Below, piece by piece: positions 16,253 to 26,702 of a stretch of DNA of 39,233 bases; the stretch's first letter is position 1; every line of letters starts with the position of its first letter. The translations under genes and the position numbers were made by a program. Below the pieces are notes generated by a model, which worked only from the letters and a program-made list of their open reading frames with translations, did no database searches and was not told the DNA's origin. Source of the DNA: Burkholderiaceae bacterium (GTDB taxonomy: Bacteria > Pseudomonadota > Gammaproteobacteria > Burkholderiales > Burkholderiaceae); assembly GCA_947462685.1 (NCBI GenBank), contig CANHPL010000023.1, positions 1 through 39,233 of the forward strand, given 5' to 3'.

Positions 16253-18436
16253 ATGAGTATATTTAATAAAGTAACAAAAACGTTTCAATGGGGTAAACAC
16301 ACCGTAACTATGGAGACTGGTGAAATTGCTAGACAGTCTGGCGGCGCAGTATTAGTGAATGTAGATGATACCGTTATATTAGCTACAGTGGTAGCTGCAA
16401 AAAAAGCCAAGCCTGGCCAAGATTTTTTCCCATTAACAGTTGATTATGTGGAAAAAACTTATGCTGCAGGCAAGATACCCGGTGGATTTTTCCGTCGTGA
16501 AGGCCGCCCGTCTGAGGGTGAGACTTTAACCTCAAGACTCATTGATCGCCCGATTCGTCCTTTATTCCCTGAAGATTTTTATAACGAAGTTCAGATTGTT
16601 ATTCATGTAATGTCGATTAATCCGGAAGTTCCTGCAGACATTCCTTCATTGATCGGCGCATCTGCAGCTCTTGCGATTTCTGGTATTCCATTCCATGGGC
16701 CTTTAGGGGCAGCTCGAGTTGGCTATAAAGATGGTGAGTATATGCTCAACCCAACACGTTCAGAGCAACTAGAAAGTCAATTGGATTTGATTGTTGCGGG
16801 TACGCAAAATGCAGTATTAATGGTTGAGTCAGAGGCTCATGAGTTGTCTGAAGAAATCATGTTGGGTGGAGTTGTATACGGACATGATCAAGCAAAAATA
16901 GCCATTGATGCAATTCAAGATTTAGTGCGTGATGCGGGTAAACCAGAGTGGGATTGGAAGCCTGCACCGAAGAATGAAGAACTCATCTCTAAGGTGACTG
17001 CACTTGCTGAAGAAGGCCTTCGTGCCGCTTATCAAATTCGTCAAAAACAAGCTCGTTCAACAGAGTTAAAACAAGTAACTTCTAAAGTGCTTGAGCAACT
17101 TGCTGCCGAAGGTGACGTGGATGACGTTGCTGTAGGTAATATTCTTTTTGGCTTAGAGTCCAAAATTGTACGTAGCCAAGTTCTCAGTGGTGAGCCACGA
17201 ATTGATGGTCGTGACACAAGAACGGTTCGTCCGATTGAAATTAGAACGGGTGTGTTACCACGAACTCATGGTTCGGCTTTATTTACTCGTGGTGAAACTC
17301 AAGCTTTAGTAGTAGCAACATTAGGTACTGCTAGAGATGAGCAAATTATTGATGCACTCGAAGGTGAATACCGTGACCGTTTCATGTTCCACTACAACAT
17401 GCCTCCATTTGCCACAGGTGAAACTGGTCGTGTTGGTAGCCCAAAGCGTCGTGAAATTGGTCATGGCCGTTTAGCCAAGCGTGCACTAATTCCTGTTTTG
17501 CCTAAATCTGAAGACTTTGCTTACAGTATTCGTTTGGTGTCAGAAATTACTGAATCAAATGGGTCATCATCTATGGCGTCAGTTTGCGGTGGATGTCTAG
17601 CATTGATGGATGCTGGCGTGCCGATTAAAGCGCATGTGGCCGGCGTTGCAATGGGTTTAATTCTTGACGGAAACCGTTTTGCTGTTTTAACAGACATCCT
17701 TGGCGATGAAGATCACCTAGGCGATATGGACTTTAAAGTTGCTGGTACAGCAAATGGCGTAACTGCTTTACAGATGGATATTAAAGTACAAGGCATTACG
17801 AAAGAAATCATGCAAGTTGCTTTAGCGCAAGCAAAAGAAGGTCGTTTGCATATCTTGTCAAAAATGCAAGAGTCGATGTCCAATGTTCGTACTGAGTTAT
17901 CAGAGCATGCTCCAAGAATGGTAACGATTAAGATTCATCCAGATAAGATTCGTGAAGTGATTGGTAAGGGCGGTGCGACGATTCAGGCTTTAACCAAAGA
18001 AACTGGTTGCAGCATTGATATCAAAGATGACGGTACAGTAACTATTGCATCAACTAGCGCTTCTGGAATGGAAGAAGCAAAACGTCAAATTGAAGGAATT
18101 ACTGCTGAGGCTGAAGTTGGTAAGATTTATGAAGGCCCAGTCGTCAAGATTCTAGAGTTTGGTGCCTTAGTTAATATTCTTCCAGGTAAAGATGGTTTAT
18201 TACATATCTCTGAAATTGCTCATGAGCGTGTCAAAGAAGTAAAAGACTTCTTGCAAGAAGGACAAGTGGTGAAGGTTAAGTTGTTAGCTGCAGATGAGCG
18301 TGGTCGTCTGAAGCTTTCAATGAAGGCATTGTCCCCGGAAGAAGGTGGTCCATTACCTCCGGTAGCTCAACAAACTGCTGTAGTTGCTGATGAGATTGCT
18401 CCAGTCGTGAGAGAGCAACCACCTGCCGAACAATAA
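16253..18436 (+). CDS. pnp: Polyribonucleotide nucleotidyltransferase (PNPase)
   Basis: A phosphorolytic 3'-5' exoribonuclease, trimeric, active in mRNA decay and part of the degradosome in many bacteria. The two RNase PH-like domains cover about residues 10-220 and 310-540, with an alpha-helical domain between. [20 protein letters not shown] and the second-domain [20 protein letters not shown] are hallmark blocks. The KH domain is near 550-605 ([15 protein letters not shown]) and the S1 domain near 620-690 ([15 protein letters not shown]). The ATG at 16253 was chosen because GGAGAAG precedes it directly; a TTG at 16241 would begin inside that ribosome site. Length 727 is slightly longer than E. 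coli PNPase, with a Pro/Ala/Val-rich tail. The leader is structured (16084-16227). Confidence 0.96.
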   Translation: MSIFNKVTKTFQWGKHTVTMETGEIARQSGGAVLVNVDDTVILATVVAAKKAKPGQDFFPLTVDYVEKTYAAGKIPGGFFRREGRPSEGETLTSRLIDRPIRPLFPEDFYNEVQIVIHVMSINPEVPADIPSLIGASAALAISGIPFHGPLGAARVGYKDGEYMLNPTRSEQLESQLDLIVAGTQNAVLMVESEAHELSEEIMLGGVVYGHDQAKIAIDAIQDLVRDAGKPEWDWKPAPKNEELISKVTALAEEGLRAAYQIRQKQARSTELKQVTSKVLEQLAAEGDVDDVAVGNILFGLESKIVRSQVLSGEPRIDGRDTRTVRPIEIRTGVLPRTHGSALFTRGETQALVVATLGTARDEQIIDALEGEYRDRFMFHYNMPPFATGETGRVGSPKRREIGHGRLAKRALIPVLPKSEDFAYSIRLVSEITESNGSSSMASVCGGCLALMDAGVPIKAHVAGVAMGLILDGNRFAVLTDILGDEDHLGDMDFKVAGTANGVTALQMDIKVQGITKEIMQVALAQAKEGRLHILSKMQESMSNVRTELSEHAPRMVTIKIHPDKIREVIGKGGATIQALTKETGCSIDIKDDGTVTIASTSASGMEEAKRQIEGITAEAEVGKIYEGPVVKILEFGALVNILPGKDGLLHISEIAHERVKEVKDFLQEGQVVKVKLLAADERGRLKLSMKALSPEEGGPLPPVAQQTAVVADEIAPVVREQPPAEQ

Positions 18437-18452
18437 TTGATGTTGTCGTGAA

Positions 18453-19214
18453 ATGCGCACCTTACTCATCATTGCGAATTGGAAGTTAAATGGCAACTGG
18501 TCATTTAATGAAGCGTATGCGAGTGCATTTTCAAGTGGCTTAAAAGATGTTGATGTAACTGGACGTCAGATTGTGATATGTCCACCAAGTATTTATTTAC
18601 AGCAATTAAATGCCTTGATCCTTAATCAAGACATTTATTTTGGTGGACAGGATCTTTCTGATGAAACAGCTGGAGCATTTACCGGAGAAATTTCAGGTGT
18701 AATGCTCAAAGAGTTTGGTTGTCGGTATGTATTGGTTGGACATTCAGAGCGAAGAGTCCGTCATCAAGAATCAAACGAAATTGTTGTAAGGAAAGCGTTA
18801 AATGCAATATCAGCAGGTCTAATTCCAGTGATTTGTGTTGGTGAAACTTTAGAGCAGCGACAAAGTCAGCAAATGCACGAAGTGTTATCGAGCCAATTAG
18901 ATGCTATTTTGCAGGGATTAGGTGAGCAGGTTGAGCAGGTTGTATTGGCTTATGAGCCTATTTGGGCGATTGGCACGGGGCAGACAGCCAGTGCAGAACA
19001 AGCTCAAGAGGTACATAGTTGGTTGCGTGAGAGAGTTGGTAAAAAAAGCCATAGCATGGCACAAAATTTACAAATTATTTATGGTGGTAGTGTGAAGTCG
19101 GATAATACGAAGCAATTGTTAAATATGCCGGACATTGATGGATTGCTCGTTGGGGGATCGTCATTAGTGGTTTCGGAATTTTTATCAATTTGCCAAGTTA
19201 ATGAAGGTATATAA
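18453..19214 (+). CDS. tpiA: Triosephosphate isomerase
   Basis: Glycolytic and gluconeogenic TIM-barrel enzyme interconverting dihydroxyacetone phosphate and glyceraldehyde 3-phosphate. The catalytic residues are all in place: Asn9 and Lys11 in ANWKLNGN, His97 in VGHSERR, and Glu168 in AYEPIWAIGTG (the phosphate-loop hinge follows). YGGSVK near 210-215 and GLLVGGSSL near 233-241 form the phosphate-binding region. It starts 16 bases after pnp with ATG and no strong Shine-Dalgarno, suggesting co-transcription with pnp. The secG gene follows after 21 bases. Confidence 0.96.
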   Translation: MRTLLIIANWKLNGNWSFNEAYASAFSSGLKDVDVTGRQIVICPPSIYLQQLNALILNQDIYFGGQDLSDETAGAFTGEISGVMLKEFGCRYVLVGHSERRVRHQESNEIVVRKALNAISAGLIPVICVGETLEQRQSQQMHEVLSSQLDAILQGLGEQVEQVVLAYEPIWAIGTGQTASAEQAQEVHSWLRERVGKKSHSMAQNLQIIYGGSVKSDNTKQLLNMPDIDGLLVGGSSLVVSEFLSICQVNEGI

Positions 19215-19235
19215 CGTAGGAAAGGTAGAAAAAAT

Positions 19236-19601
19236 ATGGAATGGTTAAAAACTTTACTCTTAGTGGTGCAAATTATCTCCGCTATTGGGATTATTGGACT
19301 TGTCTTGGTACAGCAGGGTAAGGGAGCCGATATGGGCGCAGCCTTTGGTTCTGGAGCGTCTGGAAGCATATTTGGAGCAACAGGCTCATCTAATTTCCTG
19401 TCTAGAACAACAGGCATTTTAGCGGCTGTATTTTTCTTATCGACGCTATCGATTAGTTATGTAGGTACTAAGCATGAAAGTGATGCTGGTGTTTTATCTA
19501 AGCCTGCTGCGCTAACTGTTCCAGATCAACCAGTAGCTGATCCAGCAAAACCTGCAGCAAAAGAAGTTGACTCCACTAAAGGGTCTTCAGTACCAAAATA
19601 A
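19236..19601 (+). CDS. secG: Protein translocase subunit SecG
   Basis: Small inner-membrane component of the SecYEG channel that aids preprotein movement. Two membrane segments are visible, near residues 6-26 (LLLVVQIISAIGIIGLVLVQQ) and 55-75, separated by the family's Gly/Ser-rich loop GKGADMGAAFGSGASGSIFG. The C-terminal 40 residues are Pro/Ala/Lys-rich and low in complexity, as common in betaproteobacteria. Length 121. AGGAAAGG stands about 10 bases before the ATG. The tpiA-secG-tRNA-Leu-nuo order is common in proteobacteria. Confidence 0.92.
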   Translation: MEWLKTLLLVVQIISAIGIIGLVLVQQGKGADMGAAFGSGASGSIFGATGSSNFLSRTTGILAAVFFLSTLSISYVGTKHESDAGVLSKPAALTVPDQPVADPAKPAAKEVDSTKGSSVPK

Positions 19602-19622
19602 ATAGAAAGTTATGAAATAATT

Positions 19623-19651
19623 TTGCCCTTCCTCATCAAAAGGGATAAAAT
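19623..19651 (+). promoter_or_regulatory. Predicted promoter of tRNA-Leu
   Basis: TTGCCC (19623-19628) and TAAAAT (19646-19651) are separated by exactly 17 bases and would start transcription near 19658, 13 bases before the tRNA. Four of six -35 and five of six -10 positions match consensus. Confidence 0.55.
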
Positions 19652-19670
19652 AACACCTTGATTTACAGAT

Positions 19671-19756
19671 GCCGTCGTGGTGGAATTGGTAGACACGCTA
19701 TCTTGAGGGGGTAGTGGCCTAAGGCTGTGCGAGTTCGAGTCTCGCCGACGGCACCA
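19671..19756 (+). tRNA. tRNA-Leu (anticodon GAG)
   Basis: An 86-base class II tRNA. The acceptor stem GCCGTCG (19671-19677) pairs with CGACGGC (19746-19752), followed by A and an encoded CCA (19754-19756). The anticodon stem CTATC pairs with GGTAG around loop TTGAGGG, placing GAG at 19705-19707, which reads CUU and CUC leucine codons. The long variable arm typical of tRNA-Leu and the T arm GCGAG-TTCGAGT-CTCGC are present. Confidence 0.97.
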
Positions 19757-19804
19757 AGTTTTATTTGTGTCATCAAATATGCTCTACAATCTTAATAGTG
19801 TATG

Positions 19805-19810
19805 TATAAT
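19805..19810 (+). promoter_or_regulatory. Possible -10 element for the nuo operon
   Basis: A perfect TATAAT at 19805-19810, 31 bases before the nuoA start codon, but with no recognisable -35 box 16-18 bases upstream. Start would be near 19817. Read-through from the tRNA gene is the alternative, since no terminator is seen after the tRNA. Confidence 0.35.
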
Positions 19811-19841
19811 TTTTTTGACATAAATAAATTGTGGAACTAAA

Positions 19842-20201
19842 TTGAACCTCGGTAATTATCTCCCAGTCTTTTTATTTATCTTAGTAGGTATAGGCGTTGG
19901 TCTTGTACCAATGGCTTTGGGCAAATTGCTTGGCCCATCCAACCCAGACCCTGAAAAAATTTCTCCGTACGAGTGTGGTTTCGATGCATTCGAAGATGCA
20001 CGTATGAAATTTGACGTTCGATATTATCTCGTTGCTATTTTATTTATTCTGTTTGATCTTGAAACAGCCTTTTTATTTCCTTGGGGCGTTGCGCTTAAGG
20101 AGATTGGATGGGCTGGGTATATTTCAATGATTGTGTTTCTTTTGGAATTTGTTGTTGGATTTGTTTATATTTGGAAAAAAGGTGCTCTTGACTGGGAATA
20201 G
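19842..20201 (+). CDS. nuoA: NADH-quinone oxidoreductase subunit A
   Basis: Small membrane subunit of complex I at the junction of the quinone-binding arm and membrane arm. Three hydrophobic helices are seen (about 7-28, 63-82, 89-110). The conserved [21 protein letters not shown] block (42-62) holds the quinone-cavity loop with its cysteine. Length 119 fits betaproteobacterial NuoA. The start codon is TTG: the next in-frame ATG is codon 24, past most of the first helix, so a shorter start would destroy it. GGAA lies 6 bases upstream of the TTG. It is the first gene of the 14-gene nuo operon. Confidence 0.93.
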   Translation: MNLGNYLPVFLFILVGIGVGLVPMALGKLLGPSNPDPEKISPYECGFDAFEDARMKFDVRYYLVAILFILFDLETAFLFPWGVALKEIGWAGYISMIVFLLEFVVGFVYIWKKGALDWE

Positions 20202-20221
20202 TTAAGAGTAATAAAAATACA

Positions 20222-20704
20222 ATGGCGCTAGAAGGTTTATTAAAAGAAGGTTTTGTCACGATGTCAGCCGATAAGCTGATTAATTGGACAAGGACTGGCT
20301 CATTGTGGCCGATGACATTTGGGCTCGCTTGTTGCGCAGTTGAAATGATGCATGCCGGAGCTGCAAGGTATGATTTGGACCGATTTGGCGTAGTTTTTAG
20401 ACCCTCTCCAAGGCAGTCAGATTTAATGATTGTTGCGGGAACACTGTGCAACAAAATGGCCCCAGCACTTCGTAAAGTCTACGATCAAATGCCAGAACCG
20501 CGTTGGGTTTTATCGATGGGCTCTTGCGCGAATGGTGGCGGTTACTATCATTACTCCTATTCTGTTGTAAGAGGCTGTGATCGCATTGTTCCAGTAGATG
20601 TCTATGTTCCTGGCTGCCCTCCAACAGCAGAGGCACTCATGTACGGGATTATTCAGTTGCAGGCAAAAATTCGTCGCACGTCAACTATTGCGAGAAAAGA
20701 GTAA
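20222..20704 (+). CDS. nuoB: NADH-quinone oxidoreductase subunit B
   Basis: Peripheral-arm subunit carrying iron-sulphur cluster N2, which passes electrons to quinone. The four ligands are present: the tandem Cys37-Cys38 (GLACCAVE), Cys102 (GSCANGGG) and Cys132 (PGCPPTAE). [16 protein letters not shown] is another conserved block. Length 160, no membrane segments. It follows nuoA by 20 bases, and nuoC starts 6 bases after its stop. Confidence 0.97.
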   Translation: MALEGLLKEGFVTMSADKLINWTRTGSLWPMTFGLACCAVEMMHAGAARYDLDRFGVVFRPSPRQSDLMIVAGTLCNKMAPALRKVYDQMPEPRWVLSMGSCANGGGYYHYSYSVVRGCDRIVPVDVYVPGCPPTAEALMYGIIQLQAKIRRTSTIARKE

Positions 20705-20710
20705 TTGCTG

Positions 20711-21304
20711 ATGATGAATGAACGTCTAATCTATTTACAGCAGTTATTAGAAAAATCTTTTGGTGGTATAGGCACGATTGAAGCTCGTATAAACGAATTA
20801 ACGCTCACAATCCCTGCTGGCCAATACATAACAGTTGCAGAAAAATTACGTAGCGATACTTCGTTTGGTTTTGAGCAATTAATTGATTTATGCGGCGTTG
20901 ATTATCAGACTTATGGTGACACCGTCCGGGCTGATCTTCGTTTCGGCGTGGTTTCTCACTTATTGTCTGTTAGCAATAACTGGCGCTTACGTTTAATTGT
21001 TTTGGTTCCTAACGATGATTTTCCAGTCATTCCTAGTTTGACGGGCATTTGGAGTTCAGCGAATTGGTATGAACGTGAAGCCTTTGATCTTTTTGGGATC
21101 ATTTTTGAAGGTCATGATGATCTTCGAAGAATTTTGACGGATTATGGATTTATTGGACATCCATTCAGAAAAGATTTCCCCGTCTCAGGTCAGGTTGAAA
21201 TGCGTTATGACCCGGAGCAAAAACGAGTCATTTATCAACCGATAACGATAGAGCCCCGTGAAGTCACCCCACGTGTGATACGTGAAGAAAGTTACGGGTC
21301 TTAA
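20711..21304 (+). CDS. nuoC: NADH-quinone oxidoreductase subunit C
   Basis: Peripheral-arm 30-kDa subunit that packs against NuoD and has no cofactor. The 30-kDa signature is seen as [22 protein letters not shown] followed by [20 protein letters not shown]. It is a separate gene, not fused to nuoD as in E. coli. The start was placed at ATG 20711 (197 residues); an ATG directly after it (20714) is equally possible, while a TTG at 20705 would leave no spacing from the nuoB stop. nuoD begins one base after the stop codon. Confidence 0.95.
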   Translation: MMNERLIYLQQLLEKSFGGIGTIEARINELTLTIPAGQYITVAEKLRSDTSFGFEQLIDLCGVDYQTYGDTVRADLRFGVVSHLLSVSNNWRLRLIVLVPNDDFPVIPSLTGIWSSANWYEREAFDLFGIIFEGHDDLRRILTDYGFIGHPFRKDFPVSGQVEMRYDPEQKRVIYQPITIEPREVTPRVIREESYGS

Positions 21305-21305
21305 A

Positions 21306-22559
21306 ATGGCAGAAATTAAAAATTACACCCTGAATTTTGGACCACAACATCCTGCTGCGCATGGAGTGTTACGACTGGTTTTGGAGTTGGATGGTGAAGT
21401 GATTCAGCGTGCTGATCCCCATATTGGTTTATTGCATCGTGCTACTGAAAAATTAGCCGAAACGAGAACTTGGATTCAGAATGTGCCCTATATGGATCGT
21501 CTAGATTATGTATCGATGATGGCCAATGAGCACGCTTATGTCATGGCAATTGAAAAATTATTGCAGATTGATGTGCCCGAGCGTGCTCAGTATATCCGTG
21601 TCATGTTTGATGAAATCACACGACTTCTCAATCATTTATTATGGATTGGCTGTCATGGTTTAGACGTAGGCGCAATGGCAATCTTCCTTTACGCCTTTAG
21701 AGAGCGTGAAGATTTATTTGATATGTACGAGGCTGTATCTGGCGCCCGTATGCATGCTGCTTACTATCGTCCAGGCGGTGTGTATCGTGATTTACCCGAT
21801 CAAATGCCGCAATATACGGCGAATAAAATTCGTGGTGAAAAAGCAATTAAAAAAATTAATGAAAACCGTACAGGTTCTTTACTTGATTTTATTGAAGATT
21901 TTACAAATCGTTTCCCTGGATATGTTGATGAATATGAAACATTACTCACGAATAACCGTATTTGGAAACAGCGTTTAGTAGGAATTGGTGTTGTCACTCC
22001 TGAGCGTGCACTGCAATTAGGATTTACTGGGCCAATGTTACGTGGTTCAGGCATAGAGTGGGATTTGCGCAAGAAGCAACCCTATGAAGTGTATGACAAA
22101 CTTAATTTTGATATTCCAGTTGGCGTGAATGGCGATAGCTATGATCGTTACTTAGTGCGTGTTGAAGAAATGCGTCAATCAAATAAGATTATTAAGCAAT
22201 GTATTGCTTGGTTAAGAGCGAATCCTGGACCGGTCATAAGTGATAACCATAAAGTTGCGGTTCCAAACCGTGTGGATATGAAATCCAATATGGAAGAGCT
22301 GATACATCACTTTAAATTATTTACTGAAGGTATTCATGTTCCGCCAGGCCAAGCTTATGCTGCTGTCGAACATCCCAAAGGGGAGTTCGGTATTTATGCC
22401 ATCTCAGATGGAGCTAATAAACCTTATCGTTTAAAAATTCGAGCTCCAGGGTTCCCTCATTTAGCAGCTTTAAATGAAATGGCAAAAGGTCATATGATTG
22501 CAGATGCTGTGACCATCATTGGCACGCAAGATATTGTATTTGGCGAAATAGATCGTTAG
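21306..22559 (+). CDS. nuoD: NADH-quinone oxidoreductase subunit D
   Basis: The 49-kDa peripheral subunit, related to [NiFe]-hydrogenase large subunits; it forms the quinone pocket with NuoB. The hallmark start [22 protein letters not shown] is followed by [12 protein letters not shown] and the C-terminal [13 protein letters not shown] and end FGEIDR. Length 417. ATG at 21306 was preferred over a GTG at 21282 that would lie inside nuoC, because homologues begin at [17 protein letters not shown]. nuoE follows after 10 bases. Confidence 0.97.
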   Translation: MAEIKNYTLNFGPQHPAAHGVLRLVLELDGEVIQRADPHIGLLHRATEKLAETRTWIQNVPYMDRLDYVSMMANEHAYVMAIEKLLQIDVPERAQYIRVMFDEITRLLNHLLWIGCHGLDVGAMAIFLYAFREREDLFDMYEAVSGARMHAAYYRPGGVYRDLPDQMPQYTANKIRGEKAIKKINENRTGSLLDFIEDFTNRFPGYVDEYETLLTNNRIWKQRLVGIGVVTPERALQLGFTGPMLRGSGIEWDLRKKQPYEVYDKLNFDIPVGVNGDSYDRYLVRVEEMRQSNKIIKQCIAWLRANPGPVISDNHKVAVPNRVDMKSNMEELIHHFKLFTEGIHVPPGQAYAAVEHPKGEFGIYAISDGANKPYRLKIRAPGFPHLAALNEMAKGHMIADAVTIIGTQDIVFGEIDR

Positions 22560-22569
22560 GAAAATAGAG

Positions 22570-23064
22570 ATGCTGACGGAAAATTCTTTAAAGGAAATTG
22601 CTCGAAACGTAGCAAAATATCCAGTTGATCAAAAGCAATCAGCCGTAATGGCTGCATTAGCAGTAGCTCAGGATGAATATGGTTGGTTAACCGCTGATGC
22701 GATTGCTGAAGTAGCTACGATATTAGATATGCCACCGATTGGGGTTCAAGAAATCGCCACTTTTTACAATATGTACAACGTGGTACCTACTGGAAAATTT
22801 AAATTAGCCGTATGTACCAATTTGCCATGTGAATTGTCGGGTGGGAAACGAGCTGCAGAATATTTGAAGCAAAAGCTAGGTATTGGATTTGGTGAAACCA
22901 CCACATGTGGAACGTTTACCCTTGTTGAAGGGGAGTGTATGGGGGCATGTGGTGATGCTCCAGTTGCACTAATCAATAATAAAAAAATGTGTAGTTGGAT
23001 GACAAACGACAAAATTGATGCCCTATTGGAAGAGTTGGCTGCAAATCAGAAAGTGACGGGTTAA
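22570..23064 (+). CDS. nuoE: NADH-quinone oxidoreductase subunit E
   Basis: The 24-kDa thioredoxin-like subunit of the NADH dehydrogenase module, holding the off-pathway [2Fe-2S] cluster N1a. Ligands are Cys82 and Cys87 (CTNLPC) and Cys123 and Cys127 (ECMGAC). An N-terminal helical bundle precedes them (EIATFYNMYN near 61-70). Length 164. TAGGAAAATAG gives a ribosome site before ATG. nuoF follows after 3 bases. Confidence 0.97.
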   Translation: MLTENSLKEIARNVAKYPVDQKQSAVMAALAVAQDEYGWLTADAIAEVATILDMPPIGVQEIATFYNMYNVVPTGKFKLAVCTNLPCELSGGKRAAEYLKQKLGIGFGETTTCGTFTLVEGECMGACGDAPVALINNKKMCSWMTNDKIDALLEELAANQKVTG

Positions 23065-23067
23065 ATA

Positions 23068-24363
23068 ATGACTTCACTTCATGATTTACATATTAAGCCT
23101 TTAATTTTGGCTAATCTGAATGGTAGTAATTGGCACTTACCAGATTACGTAGCAAGGGGTGGATATTCCGCTTTACGTAAAATTTTGGAAGAAAAAATAA
23201 CTCAAGATCAAGTAATTGCTACTGTCAAAGCATCAGGACTCAGAGGACGAGGCGGTGCAGGCTTTCCTACAGGATTGAAATGGAGTTTTATGCCACGTCA
23301 ACTGCCGGGAGACAAATACTTAGTATGTAATTCAGACGAAGGTGAGCCAGGCACATTTAAAGATCGAGACATCCTTCGATATAACCCACATGCCCTCATT
23401 GAAGGTATGGCTATTGCAGCCTATGCAATGGGTATTCCAGTTGGATATAACTATATTCATGGTGAGATTTGGAATGAATACGCTATCTTTGAAAATGCCC
23501 TAGAAGAGGCCAAGGCTGCTGGATTTTTGGGCGACAAAATCATGGGTTCAGAATTCTCCTTTCAATTACACGCGCATCATGGATATGGCGCATATATTTG
23601 CGGAGAAGAAACAGCCTTACTCGAATCATTGGAAGGTAAAAAAGGCCAACCACGCTTTAAGCCGCCATTTCCTGCGAGTTTTGGATTGTATGGCAAACCA
23701 ACCACCATTAACAATACTGAAACTTTTGCTGCTGTGCCGTTTATCTTTGCAATAGGTGCTGATCAATACGCGCAGTTGGGCAAACCGAATAATGGTGGTA
23801 CAAAAATTTTCTCAGTCTCTGGAGATGTAACTCGCCCAGGTAATTATGAAGTTCCACTAGGCACGCCATTTGCAAAACTACTGGAACTTGCAGGTGGTAT
23901 GCGTGATGGTAAAAAAATTAAAGCGGTGATTCCTGGTGGTTCTTCTGCTCCTGTTATACCTGGAGAGATGATGTTAGCTACTGATATGGACTATGACAGC
24001 ATTGCAAAAGCTGGCTCCATGTTGGGTTCTGGAGCTGTGATTGTGATGGATGAGACACGTTGCATGGTCAAGTCCTTATTAAGACTTTCTTATTTTTATC
24101 ACGAAGAGTCCTGTGGGCAATGCACCCCATGTCGTGAAGGTACTGGATGGTTGTGGCGCATGGTCAACCGCATTGAGCATGGTCAAGGTCGTCCTGAGGA
24201 TTTGGATTTGCTAAGTGATGTTGCCGGCAACATTATGGGAAGAACGATTTGTGCTTTAGGCGATGCCGCAGCGATGCCCGTTCGCGGTATGTTGAAACAT
24301 TACATGCCTGAATTTGTGTATCACGTCGAGAATAAGCGTTGTCTTGTTCCGCAATATGTTTAA
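23068..24363 (+). CDS. nuoF: NADH-quinone oxidoreductase subunit F (NADH and FMN binding)
   Basis: The 51-kDa subunit where NADH is oxidised by FMN and electrons enter cluster N3. The nucleotide-binding glycine-rich loop [13 protein letters not shown] (60-72) and [14 protein letters not shown] (87-100) bind NADH and FMN. The [4Fe-4S] ligands are Cys349, Cys352 and Cys355 ([13 protein letters not shown]) with Cys395 (TICALGD). Length 431. Three bases separate it from nuoE; nuoG follows after 28 bases. Confidence 0.97.
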   Translation: MTSLHDLHIKPLILANLNGSNWHLPDYVARGGYSALRKILEEKITQDQVIATVKASGLRGRGGAGFPTGLKWSFMPRQLPGDKYLVCNSDEGEPGTFKDRDILRYNPHALIEGMAIAAYAMGIPVGYNYIHGEIWNEYAIFENALEEAKAAGFLGDKIMGSEFSFQLHAHHGYGAYICGEETALLESLEGKKGQPRFKPPFPASFGLYGKPTTINNTETFAAVPFIFAIGADQYAQLGKPNNGGTKIFSVSGDVTRPGNYEVPLGTPFAKLLELAGGMRDGKKIKAVIPGGSSAPVIPGEMMLATDMDYDSIAKAGSMLGSGAVIVMDETRCMVKSLLRLSYFYHEESCGQCTPCREGTGWLWRMVNRIEHGQGRPEDLDLLSDVAGNIMGRTICALGDAAAMPVRGMLKHYMPEFVYHVENKRCLVPQYV

Positions 24364-24391
24364 TGATTAAAAATCAAAGTGAGTAAGCAGA

Positions 24392-26701
24392 ATGGTTGAA
24401 ATTGAGATTGATGGAAAATTAGTCGAAGTCAAGGAAGGCTCAACGGTCATTCAAGCCGCGCAAAGCATTGGCACGTACATCCCTCATTTTTGTTATCACA
24501 AAAAATTATCGATTGCCGCCAATTGCAGAATGTGTTTAGTTGAAGTGGAAAAAGCGCCCAAACCAGTTCCAGCTTGCGCTACACCCGTTAATAAAGGCAT
24601 GAAGATCTTTACTCGATCTGAAAAAGCAGTCAATGCACAAAAATCGGTGATGGAATTTTTATTAATTAACCATCCCTTAGATTGTCCTATTTGTGATCAA
24701 GGTGGCGAATGCCAGTTGCAAGATTTAACGATGGGTTATGGTAAATCAACGTCGCGTTATCAAGAAGAGAAAAGAGTGGTTTTCCACAAGAATGTAGGGC
24801 CACTCATTTCTATGGAAGAAATGAGTCGTTGTATTCATTGCACACGCTGCGTTCGTTTTGGCCAAGAAATTGCTGGCGTCATGGAATTAGGTATGTTGGG
24901 ACGTGGAGAGCATTCAGAAATCACCTCTTTTGTAGGCCAAACAGTAGATTCCGAGATGTCAGGCAATATGATTGATATCTGTCCCGTAGGCGCGTTAACT
25001 AGTAAGCCATTTAGATACGCTGCCAGAACATGGGAATTAGGCAGAAAAAAATCCTTAAGCCCGCATGACTCGATGGGTAGTAATACCATCATTCAAACCA
25101 AATCTGACCGTGTGATGCGTGTTGTACCATTTGAAAACGAAGCCATTAATGAATGTTGGATATCTGACAAAGATCGCTTTGCTTATGAAGGTTTAAATAG
25201 TGAAGATCGATTGCAGCAACCACTTATTAAACAAAATGGAGAGTGGCTGGAAACCGATTGGGCGAGTGCTCTAGAGTATGTGGCTAGCGGGTTATCCGGT
25301 GTAAAAGCAGATCACACTGGGAAGTCGATTGCAGCGATTGCTCATCCGATGAGCTCTATTGAAGAACTTTACTTGCTAAATAAACTAATCAAAGAATTGG
25401 GCTCGGATGACGTTGAAACACGTTTACGTCAAATGGATCCAACCAATGATATTCCTGCGCCTTGGTTGGGGCGTCCAATCGCAGAACTTGAAAAATTACA
25501 AAAAGCTTTCATTATCGGTAGTTTTTTACGTAAAGATCACCCATTAATTGCAACGCGCTTACGCAAGGCCACTAAAGCTGGTTTACAGGTTCTGAGAATG
25601 GATACAGGAGCAGATGATTGGTTAATGCCAACCCAGTCGATGACGCTAGCACCTTCCAAATGGTTAGCAGCAATACAGGCAGTCGCCGCCGAGGTAGCAA
25701 CTGCTAAATCAATACCAGTACCTTTGAATATGACTCAAAGTGATGCACAAGCTCAACTATTTGCACAAGCATTATTAAGCGGTGATCAAAAATCTATTTT
25801 CATTGGTAACACTGCCCTAGCACATCCACAAGCAACACAAATAATTGCTTGGGCACAATGGATTGCAGATCAAACGGGCGCAGCCTTAGGATTTCTTGGC
25901 GACGGTGCAAACTTTGTTGGCGCAAAACTGATTGGCGCAACTGGCAAAGGTATACATCCTATCTTAGATGGGTCGAAAAAAGCAGTTGTTTTATATCAAG
26001 TTGAACCAAGTATGGATTTAGCTAATCCTGCAATGGCGAGAGAAGCTCTTTTACAAGCGCAGACAGTTATAGCAATGAGTTCATTTATATCAGATGATTT
26101 ACTTGATCTTGCGGATGTCATCTTGCCGATTACACCCTATACCGAACAAGCAGGAACGTATATAAATATTGTTGGAGATGTACAAACTACGCAAGCTTCA
26201 GTTAGACCTTTAGGTCAAGCACGCCCTGGTTGGAAGGTACTTCGTGTATTAGGTGACTTACTCAAATTAGATGGATTTCAATTCAATGCGGTTGACGAAG
26301 TCATGAATGCCGCCTTAGGCGGACTTGATATCCCAGGATCTTTATCAAATAGAACGCAAGTTAGTCTTGCGCAGGGTCAGACCTCAACTACCACTGGTAT
26401 AGAGCGAGTAGCTGATTTACCAATTTACTTTAGTGATTCAATTGTTCGTCGAGCACCATCCCTACATTTAACTGTGGATAGTAAAAATGCCTTGAAGGCC
26501 GGGCTTTCACCTGAACTGTTTGCTCAGTTTGGACTTAAAGAAGGTGATGCGATCAAAGTTTCTCAAGGAAATCATTCTGTCGTCTTACCAGCGACATTAC
26601 AAAAAGGTTTAGCCTCAGGTGTTGTAAGAATTGCAACTGGAACACCAGCAAGTGCAGAGCTTGGAAGTTCTTTTGGTGAATTAATCGTGGAGCGTGCTTG
26701 A
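24392..26701 (+). CDS. nuoG: NADH-quinone oxidoreductase subunit G
   Basis: The 75-kDa subunit, carrying three iron-sulphur clusters in its first 220 residues: [2Fe-2S] with Cys34, Cys45, Cys48, Cys62; [4Fe-4S] with His94, Cys98, Cys101, Cys107; and [4Fe-4S] with Cys147, Cys150, Cys153, Cys197. The rest is a molybdopterin-oxidoreductase-like domain that has lost its cofactor. The four-cysteine site for the extra N7 cluster of E. coli and Thermus NuoG is absent (the region after 210 has no cysteines), as in mitochondrial complex I. Length 769. The stop is separated from the nuoH ATG by one base. Confidence 0.96.
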   Translation: MVEIEIDGKLVEVKEGSTVIQAAQSIGTYIPHFCYHKKLSIAANCRMCLVEVEKAPKPVPACATPVNKGMKIFTRSEKAVNAQKSVMEFLLINHPLDCPICDQGGECQLQDLTMGYGKSTSRYQEEKRVVFHKNVGPLISMEEMSRCIHCTRCVRFGQEIAGVMELGMLGRGEHSEITSFVGQTVDSEMSGNMIDICPVGALTSKPFRYAARTWELGRKKSLSPHDSMGSNTIIQTKSDRVMRVVPFENEAINECWISDKDRFAYEGLNSEDRLQQPLIKQNGEWLETDWASALEYVASGLSGVKADHTGKSIAAIAHPMSSIEELYLLNKLIKELGSDDVETRLRQMDPTNDIPAPWLGRPIAELEKLQKAFIIGSFLRKDHPLIATRLRKATKAGLQVLRMDTGADDWLMPTQSMTLAPSKWLAAIQAVAAEVATAKSIPVPLNMTQSDAQAQLFAQALLSGDQKSIFIGNTALAHPQATQIIAWAQWIADQTGAALGFLGDGANFVGAKLIGATGKGIHPILDGSKKAVVLYQVEPSMDLANPAMAREALLQAQTVIAMSSFISDDLLDLADVILPITPYTEQAGTYINIVGDVQTTQASVRPLGQARPGWKVLRVLGDLLKLDGFQFNAVDEVMNAALGGLDIPGSLSNRTQVSLAQGQTSTTTGIERVADLPIYFSDSIVRRAPSLHLTVDSKNALKAGLSPELFAQFGLKEGDAIKVSQGNHSVVLPATLQKGLASGVVRIATGTPASAELGSSFGELIVERA

Positions 26702-26702
26702 A

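Noticed and set aside
19626..19644. Hairpin CCCTT/AAGGG after secG, considered as a terminator
   Set aside because: Only five pairs and no T tract; it lies within the spacer of the predicted tRNA-Leu promoter.
19815..19820. A perfect TTGACA before nuoA, considered as the -35 of the nuo promoter
   Set aside because: With normal spacing the -10 would cover the nuoA start codon and transcription would begin inside the gene.
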